From an uncultured Psychrobacter sp. (GTDB lineage Bacteria; Pseudomonadota; Gammaproteobacteria; Pseudomonadales; Moraxellaceae), in the NCBI GenBank assembly GCA_947489525.1, contig CANLDW010000004.1, forward strand, positions 124,001 through 188,000: 64,000 nucleotides of DNA. Direction: 5' to 3'. A model generated the notes under the pieces. It ran no database searches and was not told the origin of the DNA. It saw nothing but the letters and a program-made list of their open reading frames with translations. Position 1 is the stretch's first letter, and each line of letters starts with the position of its first letter. Made by a program: the position numbers and the translations under genes. Below are positions 1 through 9,718 of this stretch, in pieces.

Positions 1-2
1 CG

Positions 3-161
3 CTAACTGATGATCTAAGAAGCTGTTCTGCTAGCCGTCAAGAAAACCAAAACTGCGGTCTGCATCCCTTTAGTGATTATCGTGTCAGCTTTGATGTATT
101 AATAGACAACGAAATACTAGAGAGCAAATCGTTCACCTTTAGAACAGGTGCTACCAACTAA
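3..161 (+). CDS. C-terminal fragment of an unidentified protein, truncated by the window edge
   Basis: Frame 3 is open from the window start to TAA at 159-161 (..NCGLHPFSDYRVSFDVLIDNEILESKSFTFRTGATN*). Confidence 0.5.
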   Translation, partial: LTDDLRSCSASRQENQNCGLHPFSDYRVSFDVLIDNEILESKSFTFRTGATN

Positions 162-252
162 ACTTATTTACAATACTGGTACTAGTTATAATACTGGTAT
201 TAAGTAGCTATATGACGTCTTCAAGTTATATTGTTTCTATAAAAATCGTTTC

Positions 253-294
253 TATAAAAAAGGTATTGATAACCATCTGTGTATCAATACCTTT
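253..294 (-). terminator. Rho-independent terminator downstream of the DUF924-like gene
   Basis: Perfect 13-bp inverted repeat AAAGGTATTGATA/TATCAATACCTTT (259-271/282-294) followed on the minus strand by TTTTTT. Confidence 0.85.
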
Positions 295-323
295 CGCTGT
301 CAAGGATTAAAACCTACTATCTG

Positions 324-989
324 CTAAAACGAGGAACTTGGCTGTTCTAAAAATGCTGACTCTTCTGGCGTTGAATCCCGATTTAACGTCTCATTGCGAT
401 GCGGATAGCGACCAAACCTATCGATGATCTCTTTATGACGTATCTCATAATCCAAGGTTTGTGGATCCTCTAATTGTTCAAATAAGGGCAGGTAGCGCTC
501 ATGGATCAGCGCGGACTCAGAGTGCATAAAGGGCATAATCATAAATTTGCGCCACGCTACAGGTAAACGAGCAAACTGAGGCTGATTGATCGCTTCTTGT
601 GCTAGTACCACTGCCATGCCATCTTGAGTAAACGCGCAAGGCTTATCACGGCACAAGTTACGTGAGAACTGATCGAGTACGATAATCTCCGCCAAGCGTC
701 CAGCAAGACTTGTGACCGAGGTGTTTACATCGGTGTGAGCCTCGGAGCGTCGCCATGTCGCACACTCTCCATTTGACGCCGCTTGCCATAGCTCACCAAA
801 TCTATCACGGATTTGCTTGTCAAAGTCACCGTTTTTTTCAAACCAATACGGCTCATTGTCTTTATTAAACCAAAAATCTAGCACGGCACAAGCATCCGAA
901 TTCAAGGCATCCAGATTGATATCTTTTACATCCATAGGGGCGTTATTCAGTCGACTGGCTGAGGTGGAGTAATCGGTAGAGAGCGACAT
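324..989 (-). CDS. DUF924 family protein
   Basis: Protein has FWF, LDQFSRNLCR and PFMHSE..HERY motifs typical of DUF924. Confidence 0.85.
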   Translation of the reverse strand: MSLSTDYSTSASRLNNAPMDVKDINLDALNSDACAVLDFWFNKDNEPYWFEKNGDFDKQIRDRFGELWQAASNGECATWRRSEAHTDVNTSVTSLAGRLAEIIVLDQFSRNLCRDKPCAFTQDGMAVVLAQEAINQPQFARLPVAWRKFMIMPFMHSESALIHERYLPLFEQLEDPQTLDYEIRHKEIIDRFGRYPHRNETLNRDSTPEESAFLEQPSSSF

Positions 990-1116
990 GGCATATTCTA
1001 TTTATAGTGAATTTGGCTTATCATAGCGTACTTATCTAAAGCTGTCATAACGCTATGATGAGCAATTGGTAAATGACGCTTAGATCGAATGCACTATCAT
1101 TATTAGGTTGTCTTCT

Positions 1117-2346
1117 ATGAGTAAAAAACAGGTCACCTCTTTGACTTCTATTCCCACCCCTTACTATCTGCTCGATGAAACGGCTATCGTCCGTAACATG
1201 CAGATTATCGCGCGCTTATGCGAGCTGTCAGGCGCTAAGGCTTTGCTTGCCCTTAAATGCTTTGCCTCATGGGGCGTGTTTGATGCCATGGCGCCTTACT
1301 TACATGGTACTACCTCATCATCACTCAATGAAGTACGCTTAGGTTTTGAAACCTTTGGCCGCAATAAGGACGCAAGCGATAATAATAAAGACACAAAAGA
1401 AACTCATGCCTATAGCGTCGCGTATAGCGCGGACGAGATAGCAGAAGTTTTAGACTATGCCGATAAGATTATTTTTAATTCCATCTCGCAGCTCAGCGCT
1501 TTTAAAGACCAAGCCCGCGCTAGAGATATCCCTGTAGGGTTACGCCTAAATCCCAAAACCAGCAATTCCTCCTTTATCATTGCTGATCCTGCGCGACCGT
1601 TTAGCCGCCTAGGTGAGCACGATAAAGATAAAATTGTTGATGTACTGGATGACATTACCGGGGTGATGGTTCATAACAACTGCGAAAATGACAGCTTTGA
1701 GGCTTTTAGCGAGAGCCTTGCAGATATTGAAGACAAATTTGGCGACATATTCGCTCAGCTTGACTGGGTAAGCCTCGGCGGTGGTATTCACTTTATTGCC
1801 CCGAATTATCCCCTAGAGAAGTTAGCCAAAAGGTTAAAAGACTTTAGTGAAAAGTACGGCGTGCAAGTCTATTTAGAACCTGGTGAGGCCAGTATTCACG
1901 GCGGCGGCACCTTGGTCACCACAGTGCTCGATACCATGCATAATGAAAAAAACATCGCCGTAGTCGACGCCTCTATCGAAGCGCATATGCTTGATTTACT
2001 CATTTATCGTGAGTCGGCGTCCATGACATCTATCAATAGTCAGTCCGTTGATATTGCACCCACGAATACTGAACAAAAAAATGACGCCTCCCACAATACC
2101 ATTATCTGCGGACGCTCCTGTTTGGCTGGTGATATCTTTGGCGAATACGACTTAGTCAATGCTAAGCAAAAACCGCTACAGATAGGTGACAAAATCGCTT
2201 TTGGCAATGCAGCAGGCTATACTCTGGTAAAGAAAAACTGGTTTAATGGCGTGAACATGCCAGCAATTGTGATTCGCCGGCTAGATGGCAGCATTGATAT
2301 CCAGCGCGAGTTTGATTACCAAGATTACAAGGCCAGTCTGTCTTAA
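1117..2346 (+). CDS. nspC: Carboxynorspermidine decarboxylase
   Basis: PLP decarboxylase fold: TPYYLLDE, ALKCFASW, SLGGGIHF, YLEPGEA, CGRSCLAGD. ATG at 1117 preferred over the TTG at 1108. Confidence 0.85.
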   Translation: MSKKQVTSLTSIPTPYYLLDETAIVRNMQIIARLCELSGAKALLALKCFASWGVFDAMAPYLHGTTSSSLNEVRLGFETFGRNKDASDNNKDTKETHAYSVAYSADEIAEVLDYADKIIFNSISQLSAFKDQARARDIPVGLRLNPKTSNSSFIIADPARPFSRLGEHDKDKIVDVLDDITGVMVHNNCENDSFEAFSESLADIEDKFGDIFAQLDWVSLGGGIHFIAPNYPLEKLAKRLKDFSEKYGVQVYLEPGEASIHGGGTLVTTVLDTMHNEKNIAVVDASIEAHMLDLLIYRESASMTSINSQSVDIAPTNTEQKNDASHNTIICGRSCLAGDIFGEYDLVNAKQKPLQIGDKIAFGNAAGYTLVKKNWFNGVNMPAIVIRRLDGSIDIQREFDYQDYKASLS

Positions 2347-2554
2347 CGTCCACGCTATTATTTACTGCTAAAATCTTATAAAAATTGTTATAATTGTCAT
2401 GGGCAAAATGCTGCTCATAAAGTGCTAGCATTTGCCCGTCGGGTGCGTGGGTTTTCCTCGGTCTTCCTTTTTAATTCACGCACATCATTCATCTGTTGCT
2501 GTTTTGCATAGCCATATCATTGGCATCGACAGGAACATAAAGGAGGATTGTTCA

Positions 2555-3826
2555 TTGAACACCAATCAAACCAGCTCAAATAAAAAAGACGTACTCATTA
2601 TCGGTGCAGGCGGTGTGGCGCAAGTGGTCGCCCATAAATGCGCCATGCATAACGATATCTTAGGCGAGATCCATATTGCCTCACGTACTAAGACTAAATG
2701 CGAGGCTATCGCCAAAAGCGTGCAGGACAAAGCCAGCTTTAAAATACCAGCAACTTTGCACACCCATCAAATAGATGCACTGGATACCCAAGCCGTCATC
2801 GATCTTATTAAGGATACGGGCATTCAGATTGTTATCAATGTCGGCTCGGCTTTTATCAACATGAGCGTATTAGAAGCCTGCATTGAGACGGGAGTGGCTT
2901 ATATTGATACTGCCATTCACGAAGATCCGCGTAAGATTTGCGAGACCCCGCCGTGGTACAACAACTACGAGTGGCAACGCCGCCAGCGCTGCGCTGATAA
3001 CAATATCACGGCCATCTTAGGTGCAGGCTTTGATCCAGGTGTGGTCAATGCGTACGCGCGTATTGGTTATGACATGATGGATAAAGGCTCAGTGACCGAT
3101 ATCGATATCATCGATATCAATGCAGGCGATCACGGCAAATATTTCGCCACAAACTTTGACCCGGAGATTAACTTTCGCGAGTTCACCGGTACCGTTTACT
3201 CTTGGCAAAACAGCCAGTGGCAGACCAATGATATGTTTGAGGTCAAACGCAGCGATGATCTCCCTGTCGTTGGCGTACAAAACAGCTATCTTAGCGGACA
3301 TGACGAGATTCATTCCTTATCGGCCAATTTAGACGTGCCTAATATTCGCTTTTGGATGGGCTTTGGCGAGCGCTATATCACTGTCTTTACCGTACTCAAA
3401 AACCTAGGACTATTATCTGAGCAACCCGTGATCACTGCCGAAGGGCAAGAAGTCGTTCCGCTAAAAGTCGTCAAAGCGGTCTTGCCAGACCCAAGCTCGC
3501 TTGCGCCCGATTATACCGGCAACACTTGTATCGGCGACAAGGTCAAAGGTCAGATAAACGGCGTCGATAGCGAGGTCTTTATCTATAACGTCTCCGATCA
3601 TAAAGACGCTTATAACGAGGTCGGTAGCCAAGGCATTTCCTATACCGCAGGCGTGCCGCCCGTTGCAGCCGCGATATTGGTCGCAACTGGCGAGTGGGAC
3701 GCGGGCAAAATGGTTAATGTCGAAGAGCTCGACCCCAAGCCCTTTATCAATACCTTAAATCAGATGGGTCTGCCCACCCGTATCCAAGACGCGGACGGGG
3801 ATAGGGCGCTTGAGTTTGATATTTAG
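2555..3826 (+). CDS. Saccharopine dehydrogenase family / carboxynorspermidine synthase
   Basis: N-terminal VLIIGAGGVAQVVAHKCA Rossmann motif. TTG start at 2555 preceded by AGGAGG; the ORF track's 2432 start adds an unlikely 41-aa extension. Confidence 0.85.
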   Translation: MNTNQTSSNKKDVLIIGAGGVAQVVAHKCAMHNDILGEIHIASRTKTKCEAIAKSVQDKASFKIPATLHTHQIDALDTQAVIDLIKDTGIQIVINVGSAFINMSVLEACIETGVAYIDTAIHEDPRKICETPPWYNNYEWQRRQRCADNNITAILGAGFDPGVVNAYARIGYDMMDKGSVTDIDIIDINAGDHGKYFATNFDPEINFREFTGTVYSWQNSQWQTNDMFEVKRSDDLPVVGVQNSYLSGHDEIHSLSANLDVPNIRFWMGFGERYITVFTVLKNLGLLSEQPVITAEGQEVVPLKVVKAVLPDPSSLAPDYTGNTCIGDKVKGQINGVDSEVFIYNVSDHKDAYNEVGSQGISYTAGVPPVAAAILVATGEWDAGKMVNVEELDPKPFINTLNQMGLPTRIQDADGDRALEFDI

Positions 3827-3837
3827 TTTTGTATAGT

Positions 3838-3869
3838 AAAAGCTTATCTGTGATGGATAAGCTTTTTTT
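3838..3869 (+). terminator. Rho-independent terminator after the saccharopine-dehydrogenase-like gene
   Basis: AAAAGCTTATC/GATAAGCTTTT stem ending in TTTTTTT. Confidence 0.85.
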
Positions 3870-3903
3870 ACGGTCACTGTATAACGTAGTAATCTATCAG
3901 AGA

Positions 3904-3938
3904 ATAGGGGATAGGGGATAGGGGATATGGGATAGGGG
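3904..3938. repeat. Heptanucleotide tandem repeat (ATAGGGG)n
   Basis: ATAGGGG x3, ATATGGG, ATAGGGG directly readable. Confidence 0.85.
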
Positions 3939-3953
3939 AGCTACTCCCGCCAT

Positions 3954-4103
3954 CCGCTATTATCGACCCCCTTGGGCAGGGCGCGGACACGCTTTGGCGC
4001 ATTCCTGCTAGGCGCGAGACTACGCCAAAACCTAGCCCGCGCAGCCTGCCCAAGTCAGTCGGATAACCGCTACTGTCGGGGCTAAACAGCCGTGTGGTAG
4101 CGG
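3954..4103. repeat. GC-rich foldback element with nested inverted repeats
   Basis: CTTGGGCAGG (3971-3980) is an exact inverted match to CCTGCCCAAG (4045-4054), flanked inside by GCGCGG/CCGCGC and outside by CCGCTAt/GTAGCGG. Confidence 0.6.
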
Positions 4104-4360
4104 CATTTGTTTTTATAATCAGCGTGCGCCTTATAATCAATACTTTGAGGATACCTATGTTACTTAGTACTACAAAATTCACTGGACATAAATGTTTCGA
4201 GTTACAGTACTATGAGTACTTATAAACATATAGAACGAGCGGCAACAAGCCTCAAAGCGGGGCGGGGTAGTCGCTTGCGAGGTTGCTGGCGATAGAGTGC
4301 TCGTTTCTGGCGCTGCGGCACCGTATTTGACCGGGTTTATTAGTGTTGAGAGCGACTAAC

Positions 4361-4406
4361 TTACTGTGACCTTATTTACAGCGACCTTAAATTTACAGTG
4401 ACCTTA
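4361..4406. repeat. Tandem repeat of about 15 bp, 3 copies (TTACagTGACCTTAt)
   Basis: TTACTGTGACCTTAT / TTACAGCGACCTTAAA / TTTACAGTGACCTTA. Confidence 0.75.
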
Positions 4407-4443
4407 GAGCTTTAGATTCTACTTAGAATAGGAGTCAAGAATT

Positions 4444-4776
4444 TTGCCTGAGCTAAAAACCGTGAGTCTGTTTTTTCTAACCGCATTGGCAGAGATTATA
4501 GGTTGTTATCTGCCTTATCTTTGGCTACGCGAAGGCAAGACTATTTGGCTTTTAGTGCCAGGAGCGCTGAGTTTGGCAGCTTTTGTATGGCTATTGACCC
4601 TACATCCTACTGCCGTGGGTAGAGTTTATGCGGCTTATGGCGGAGTGTATGTTTTTACGGCTATCTTATGGCTTTGGTTTGTAGAAGGCATTCGTCCGAC
4701 AATATGGGATATAGTGGGTGTGACAATCGCGCTGTTTGGTATGGTGGTTATTATGTTTGCGCCGCGTACGTCATAA
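4444..4776 (+). CDS. YnfA/UPF0060 family small membrane protein
   Basis: 110 aa, 4 [48 protein letters not shown] start with upstream AGGAG. Confidence 0.9.
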   Translation: MPELKTVSLFFLTALAEIIGCYLPYLWLREGKTIWLLVPGALSLAAFVWLLTLHPTAVGRVYAAYGGVYVFTAILWLWFVEGIRPTIWDIVGVTIALFGMVVIMFAPRTS

Positions 4777-4990
4777 ACGGCTTACAATCGAACATTCAAT
4801 AAATCTCATTCTAATAAACCCGATACCAGTCTCAAATGACTAAAACTGATAATAGTGTTTATAAGTGCTTACTTACGAAGCTATAAGGGTTTGATATAAT
4901 AAGCCATTAGATAAGCGTTCGATGTTACCCCTTATTATTTATTATCGAGCCGACTCACAACAATACTCACCTCTTTGGTTAATCTATTTT

Positions 4991-5647
4991 ATGCGTATCC
5001 GTAAACTTTTTAAATTTGAAAATGCTCACATCGTGCGCAATTGTAGCTCCGAGCGCTGCAAACATTCCATTCATGGGCACAGTTATCAGATCGAACTGAT
5101 TTTAGAAGCTCAGCGCCTTGATCATGGACAAATGGTCTATGATTTTGGCCTATTAAAGTCGTCGATCAAAGATATTATCGATAGCTTCGATCATGCGATC
5201 TGCTTTTGGAACCAAGATGATCCTGAATATATTGCCGCCTGCAAAAAATTTAGCGCGCGCTGGATAAGCCTGCCCGTATCACCATCGGCGGAGCAGTTCT
5301 CACGGGTGATATTTTTTTGGGCTGAGCAAATCCTGCAGCAGACGCAAATGCAAAATGGCGAGGCAGATGTCAGCGTGTATTCCGTTATTGCGCACGAAAC
5401 GGCAACAGGCTACGCGCAGTGCTTCGCGGACGATGTGGTAAACGAGCAAATGGGCAAGCTTGAACTTGCTGATTTTGAGTTTAGTGAGCAAGTCCGTAAT
5501 GAGTGGCATGATCCTGATATGTACGCCAAGCTAATACGCGGCGAGCGCTTTATTAATCCAACCGTCACTATGCAAGTCGGCGTACTAGACAATGCCAGCA
5601 CTGACCATGCCAGCGTTAATCATGTTAGCAATGAAGGTATGCGCTGA
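4991..5647 (+). CDS. queD: 6-pyruvoyl-tetrahydropterin synthase / QueD family
   Basis: FENAHIVRNCSSERCKHSIHGHSYQIEL with Zn-binding HxH; DFGLLKSSIKDIIDSFDHA. Confidence 0.8.
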   Translation: MRIRKLFKFENAHIVRNCSSERCKHSIHGHSYQIELILEAQRLDHGQMVYDFGLLKSSIKDIIDSFDHAICFWNQDDPEYIAACKKFSARWISLPVSPSAEQFSRVIFFWAEQILQQTQMQNGEADVSVYSVIAHETATGYAQCFADDVVNEQMGKLELADFEFSEQVRNEWHDPDMYAKLIRGERFINPTVTMQVGVLDNASTDHASVNHVSNEGMR

Positions 5648-6213
5648 TGTCTATTGCTAACGATAATAATCACTTAGGTAACAACCCAAATAGTGCAGCG
5701 GATACAGTAAGTATTACTTTGCATTCAGAATCCGCTACTAAGGCATTGGCAGAGCGCCTTGCTGCCTTACCATTATCGGGTAGTGTTTGGTTATCAGGCG
5801 ATCTAGGCGCAGGCAAGACCACATTGACGCGTTATTGGTTACAAGCGCTCGGTCATAAGGGCGCAGTAAAAAGCCCCACTTATACGCTCGTTGAGCCGTA
5901 TCAAATTAAGCAAAGTGATGGTGCTATCAAGCCTGTTTACCATGCGGACTTGTACCGCTTGCAAGACCCAGAGGAGCTGTCCTTTATTGGCTTTGATGAA
6001 TATCTTGATGAGCCAAATGCGCTCGTTATCATTGAGTGGGCAAGTCGCGCCGACGACTATTTGCCGCCGCCGGCGTTATTTATTGATATAACTGCTAGCA
6101 CCGATAACAATGAGGGCACTAATAGCAGCAATACAGAGACGCGCAACGTGGTCATCCAACTCTCAAAAGTAGGTCAGTCGCAAACGCTAGATCTATCTTC
6201 ACTTAACGCCTAA
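5647..6213 (+). CDS. tsaE: tRNA threonylcarbamoyladenosine biosynthesis ATPase TsaE
   Basis: LSGDLGAGKTTLTRYWLQALG, VKSPTYTLVEPY, HADLYRL. Confidence 0.93.
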   Translation: MSIANDNNHLGNNPNSAADTVSITLHSESATKALAERLAALPLSGSVWLSGDLGAGKTTLTRYWLQALGHKGAVKSPTYTLVEPYQIKQSDGAIKPVYHADLYRLQDPEELSFIGFDEYLDEPNALVIIEWASRADDYLPPPALFIDITASTDNNEGTNSSNTETRNVVIQLSKVGQSQTLDLSSLNA

Positions 6214-6297
6214 TGCTGTATATGAATTGATAAGCAGTATAGCTTCTAAATTTATGGTTTATCCTATCCTTAACCTCATAATTGTCATCCTTATACT

Positions 6298-8076
6298 ATG
6301 TCAGATTCTACTCCGCACACGCGTATCAAAAAACTATCGCCGCTGCTGATTAATCAGTTAGCTGCAGGTGAGGTTGTGACGCGTCCTGCGGCAGTGGTTA
6401 AGGAGCTGCTAGAGAACGCCATTGATGCCGGTGCGACCCATATTGAGATACGTATTACGCAAGGCGGCACGGGACTCATAGAAGTAGCCGACAACGGAGA
6501 CGGTATTCATCCTGATGATATGATCATGGCAATTACCCGTCATGCTACTAGTAAAGTTGCTGATGTCGCGCATCTGCATGGTATCGAGACTTTGGGCTTT
6601 CGCGGTGAAGCGCTAGCAGCAACGGCAGCAGTTTCTCGCTTAACCTTGACCAGTAGCCATGACGACACGGGCATTGGTCGCCAGCTGCATGTTGCAGGTG
6701 TGCTGGAGGATACGCCAACGCTTACCCCAGTGGTGCATAATCGCGGTACAAGGGTGACGGTAAGAGACTTATATTTCAATGTGCCGGCACGCCGCGGCAA
6801 TCTTAAATCCATCGCGACCGAATTTGCGCATATAGAAACTATCGTGCGTGAAGTTGCCCTAGCGCGTGCTGATGTGACGCTCAGTCTTTATCATGATAAT
6901 AAACAGCGTCTGCTACTATCAGCAGATGCTGATAATACCTTGGGCGATGATAGCACGCCGCGATTACCGCTCTCGCGGCTTGAGCAAGCATTAGGAGTGG
7001 TGCTGACTGCTAATAGTGATAACGTGCTACCTATACGGGTGGATTTATCGAGCTTACTACAGCAAAGCACCTCTACATCCAATGTAGAGGCTTGGGCAGA
7101 GATGAGTTTCAAACCTAATATTAGCGGTTGGTTATGGTCGTCAAGTGACAAACAAGAGACCCTGCCAAAGCTGCTATACATAAACGGTCGATTAATAAAA
7201 GAGCCGATCATTAGCAATCAGATACGTCAACTTGCAGAGCGCGATGAGCTTGCAGCAATAGGCTACGCGCTATATTTTGAGCTGCCACCTCAGTGGCTCA
7301 ATCTCAACGTACACCCTGCCAAACAGCGCATCAAGATAAGCTCGCTGAACAATATTATGGCGCACCTTAATCACAGTGTTCTCTTAAAGCTTAAAGCACT
7401 TAATAGATCGACATTTACAAATACTCAGGTCTCAACAAAACCATCTATAGACCAAAGCGATACATTTAATAGCGCGTATACCGTCTTACCGTTATCACAG
7501 CAAGTACAGTCAAACCGGCAAATGTATGAGCACACAAACAACCTACAACAAGCGAATGACTTATCAGCACAGCCTCTAGAATCTACAACAGATACGAGTG
7601 TACCAAGTGCTTATGGCTCTCAGCTTAATACTGTTACCCATACGCTGAGTGCCACTCAAGATGATGATACATCGCTTATCAATAGCTACCATTCCTTGCC
7701 GTATTGTCTAGACGTCGTAGACACTTTCAATCACGACTCTCACGTATATAGGTCAACTAAAATACAAGCATTTGAAGCACCGTCTGATCTTGTTTGGCTA
7801 CTGTTTTATCATAAGAGCCAACTGCAGCTTATAAGTCAACAAGACTGGCAGACTCACTTTAGGCTGATGTTTGCAGCGGATAGGTTCAAAGTAGATAACT
7901 GGTCAACTAAAGCTGCTGTTATCAATCAGCAGCTTGCTAATATGGCAGCCCAAATGTCCACACCTGATTTCATAGCTTTTATAGCTGACCTTGAGACGTT
8001 ACTCAATAACCATTCGTCTACTACTACAGATAGCCAGCAGTTAATCGCATTTATGTTATCCTCAAAAGCAAAATAA
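6298..8076 (+). CDS. mutL: DNA mismatch repair protein MutL
   Basis: INQLAAGEVVTRPAAVVKELLENAIDAGA, GFRGEALAA, GTRVTVRDLYFNVPAR. Confidence 0.95.
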   Translation: MSDSTPHTRIKKLSPLLINQLAAGEVVTRPAAVVKELLENAIDAGATHIEIRITQGGTGLIEVADNGDGIHPDDMIMAITRHATSKVADVAHLHGIETLGFRGEALAATAAVSRLTLTSSHDDTGIGRQLHVAGVLEDTPTLTPVVHNRGTRVTVRDLYFNVPARRGNLKSIATEFAHIETIVREVALARADVTLSLYHDNKQRLLLSADADNTLGDDSTPRLPLSRLEQALGVVLTANSDNVLPIRVDLSSLLQQSTSTSNVEAWAEMSFKPNISGWLWSSSDKQETLPKLLYINGRLIKEPIISNQIRQLAERDELAAIGYALYFELPPQWLNLNVHPAKQRIKISSLNNIMAHLNHSVLLKLKALNRSTFTNTQVSTKPSIDQSDTFNSAYTVLPLSQQVQSNRQMYEHTNNLQQANDLSAQPLESTTDTSVPSAYGSQLNTVTHTLSATQDDDTSLINSYHSLPYCLDVVDTFNHDSHVYRSTKIQAFEAPSDLVWLLFYHKSQLQLISQQDWQTHFRLMFAADRFKVDNWSTKAAVINQQLANMAAQMSTPDFIAFIADLETLLNNHSSTTTDSQQLIAFMLSSKAK

Positions 8077-8106
8077 CTGCTCTGTACGACCTATAAAGGC
8101 ACTGCT

Positions 8107-9225
8107 ATGGCTGCTTTATCGTTTAATATTCCATCCAACGATTTCTCTGAAAAACTGCATACCAATAGCGTTGTTTGCTTGATGGCGCCGACCGCTAGCG
8201 GCAAAACTGCGCTTGCTTATGAGCTGTATGATACTGGTCGTTATGAGCTGATATCGGTTGATTCAGCTCTTATCTACCGCGATATGAATATCGGTACTGC
8301 CAAGCCAAGCGCCTCTGAGCTTGAGCGCTATCCGCACCATTTGGTCAATATCGTTGATCCCACACAAACGTATAGCGTCGCCGAGTTTGTCAGCGATGTC
8401 GCGGCACTGATTAATCAGTGTCATAGCGGTGGCAAGATTCCGTTATTAGTCGGCGGTACGATGATGTATTACATGGCGCTACTTGAGGGATTATCCCCCG
8501 TTCCTGATAGCGATGAGGCAGTACGCCAGCAGGTAGAGCAGTGGCGACAGGATGAGGGTATTGCTGCGCTATACACGTATTTAGCAACAGTTGATCCAAT
8601 CAGTCATAAACGGCTAAAGCCTGCCGATACCCAGCGTATCACTCGCGCCGTTGAGGTGTACCTGCAGACTCAAATACCGCTAAGCGACTGGCAGCAGCAG
8701 CCCAAACACGCATTAGCGCACAATCCAAACCAAAATTGGCACGCGCTTGCCGTCATGCCTGAGCGCGCTTGGCTACATGAGCGCATCGCCAAGCGTTTGG
8801 ATATCATGTGGCAGGAGGGACTAGTTACAGAAGTTATCGATTTATTAGACAGCTATAGGTTAACGCCTACTATACCCGCTATGCGCTGCGTCGGATATCG
8901 ACAAGTGCTTGAGTATTTAGTAGCGATACAGCATCCTGTATTTGAGCAGGAACATCTAGACAAGTCGCAATTTTATGAGGCTTTTGCGGCTGAAACTAAC
9001 AACCCTGAACAAGGCAGTAGTTCAACTAGCATTTTAGAACATGAGAGCAGAGCTTATTTACAAATGCAAAACAAAACTTTGTATGCCACAAGGCAGCTTG
9101 CTAAGCGTCAGTATACGTGGCTACGCAAACTTACTCAGATCAACCAGCAACAAGCTACGACCTCTTATCCTTTATCAGTCACTTCCATAATGACTATGAC
9201 AGAGGTCAGAGACTATTTAAAATAA
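8107..9225 (+). CDS. miaA: tRNA dimethylallyltransferase MiaA
   Basis: MAPTASGKTALAYEL, ISVDSALIYRDMNIGTAKP, VGGTMMYY, RCVGYRQ. Confidence 0.95.
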   Translation: MAALSFNIPSNDFSEKLHTNSVVCLMAPTASGKTALAYELYDTGRYELISVDSALIYRDMNIGTAKPSASELERYPHHLVNIVDPTQTYSVAEFVSDVAALINQCHSGGKIPLLVGGTMMYYMALLEGLSPVPDSDEAVRQQVEQWRQDEGIAALYTYLATVDPISHKRLKPADTQRITRAVEVYLQTQIPLSDWQQQPKHALAHNPNQNWHALAVMPERAWLHERIAKRLDIMWQEGLVTEVIDLLDSYRLTPTIPAMRCVGYRQVLEYLVAIQHPVFEQEHLDKSQFYEAFAAETNNPEQGSSSTSILEHESRAYLQMQNKTLYATRQLAKRQYTWLRKLTQINQQQATTSYPLSVTSIMTMTEVRDYLK

Positions 9226-9718
9226 AAAAGTAGATGAAGTGCTTACATAGGATGTGGTTTACAACGAAGCGTACTATTTATACTAATAGTTATATGTTAA
9301 CGAGTAATTATAACAAATGACAATAAGTTTCAAATTATTGTAATAATAGCTGCTATAATAGCGAAGTATGAGTGTGTGATGCACTTTGAAAGAAGATTAA
9401 ACTGAGCTGTATTTTAAGCCATTTAACAGTGTCTGATTAAAAATAAATAAGTAAAACAAATAAGTAGCGACGCTTACAATGATAACATAGTTAAAATAGA
9501 GTAGCAGAACTCACGAAAAACTAGCCCTCTTAGATATATGTTTCATAAATAAAATACATTATTGTATTGTACTTAATCGCTATACTATTAAACACTACGC
9601 TGAATGTCGTTAAATACTACTATACTGAATACAGCACTGATAATACGCTACTTAGAATAATTAGACGCAAAAAAACTAGTACTCAAAATATAACTATATA
9701 AAATTTAGGAGAAGCCTC

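Noticed and set aside
3874-4182. 102-aa minus-strand ORF in the ORF track (..SPIPYPLSPIPYSLIDYYVIQ)
   Set aside because: Encoded by the heptamer repeat and foldback element; low-complexity C-terminus and no protein family signal.
6298-8076. Divergent C-terminal part of MutL as evidence of a fused or novel domain
   Set aside because: MutL C-terminal dimerisation domains and linkers are naturally poorly conserved; nothing clearly foreign.
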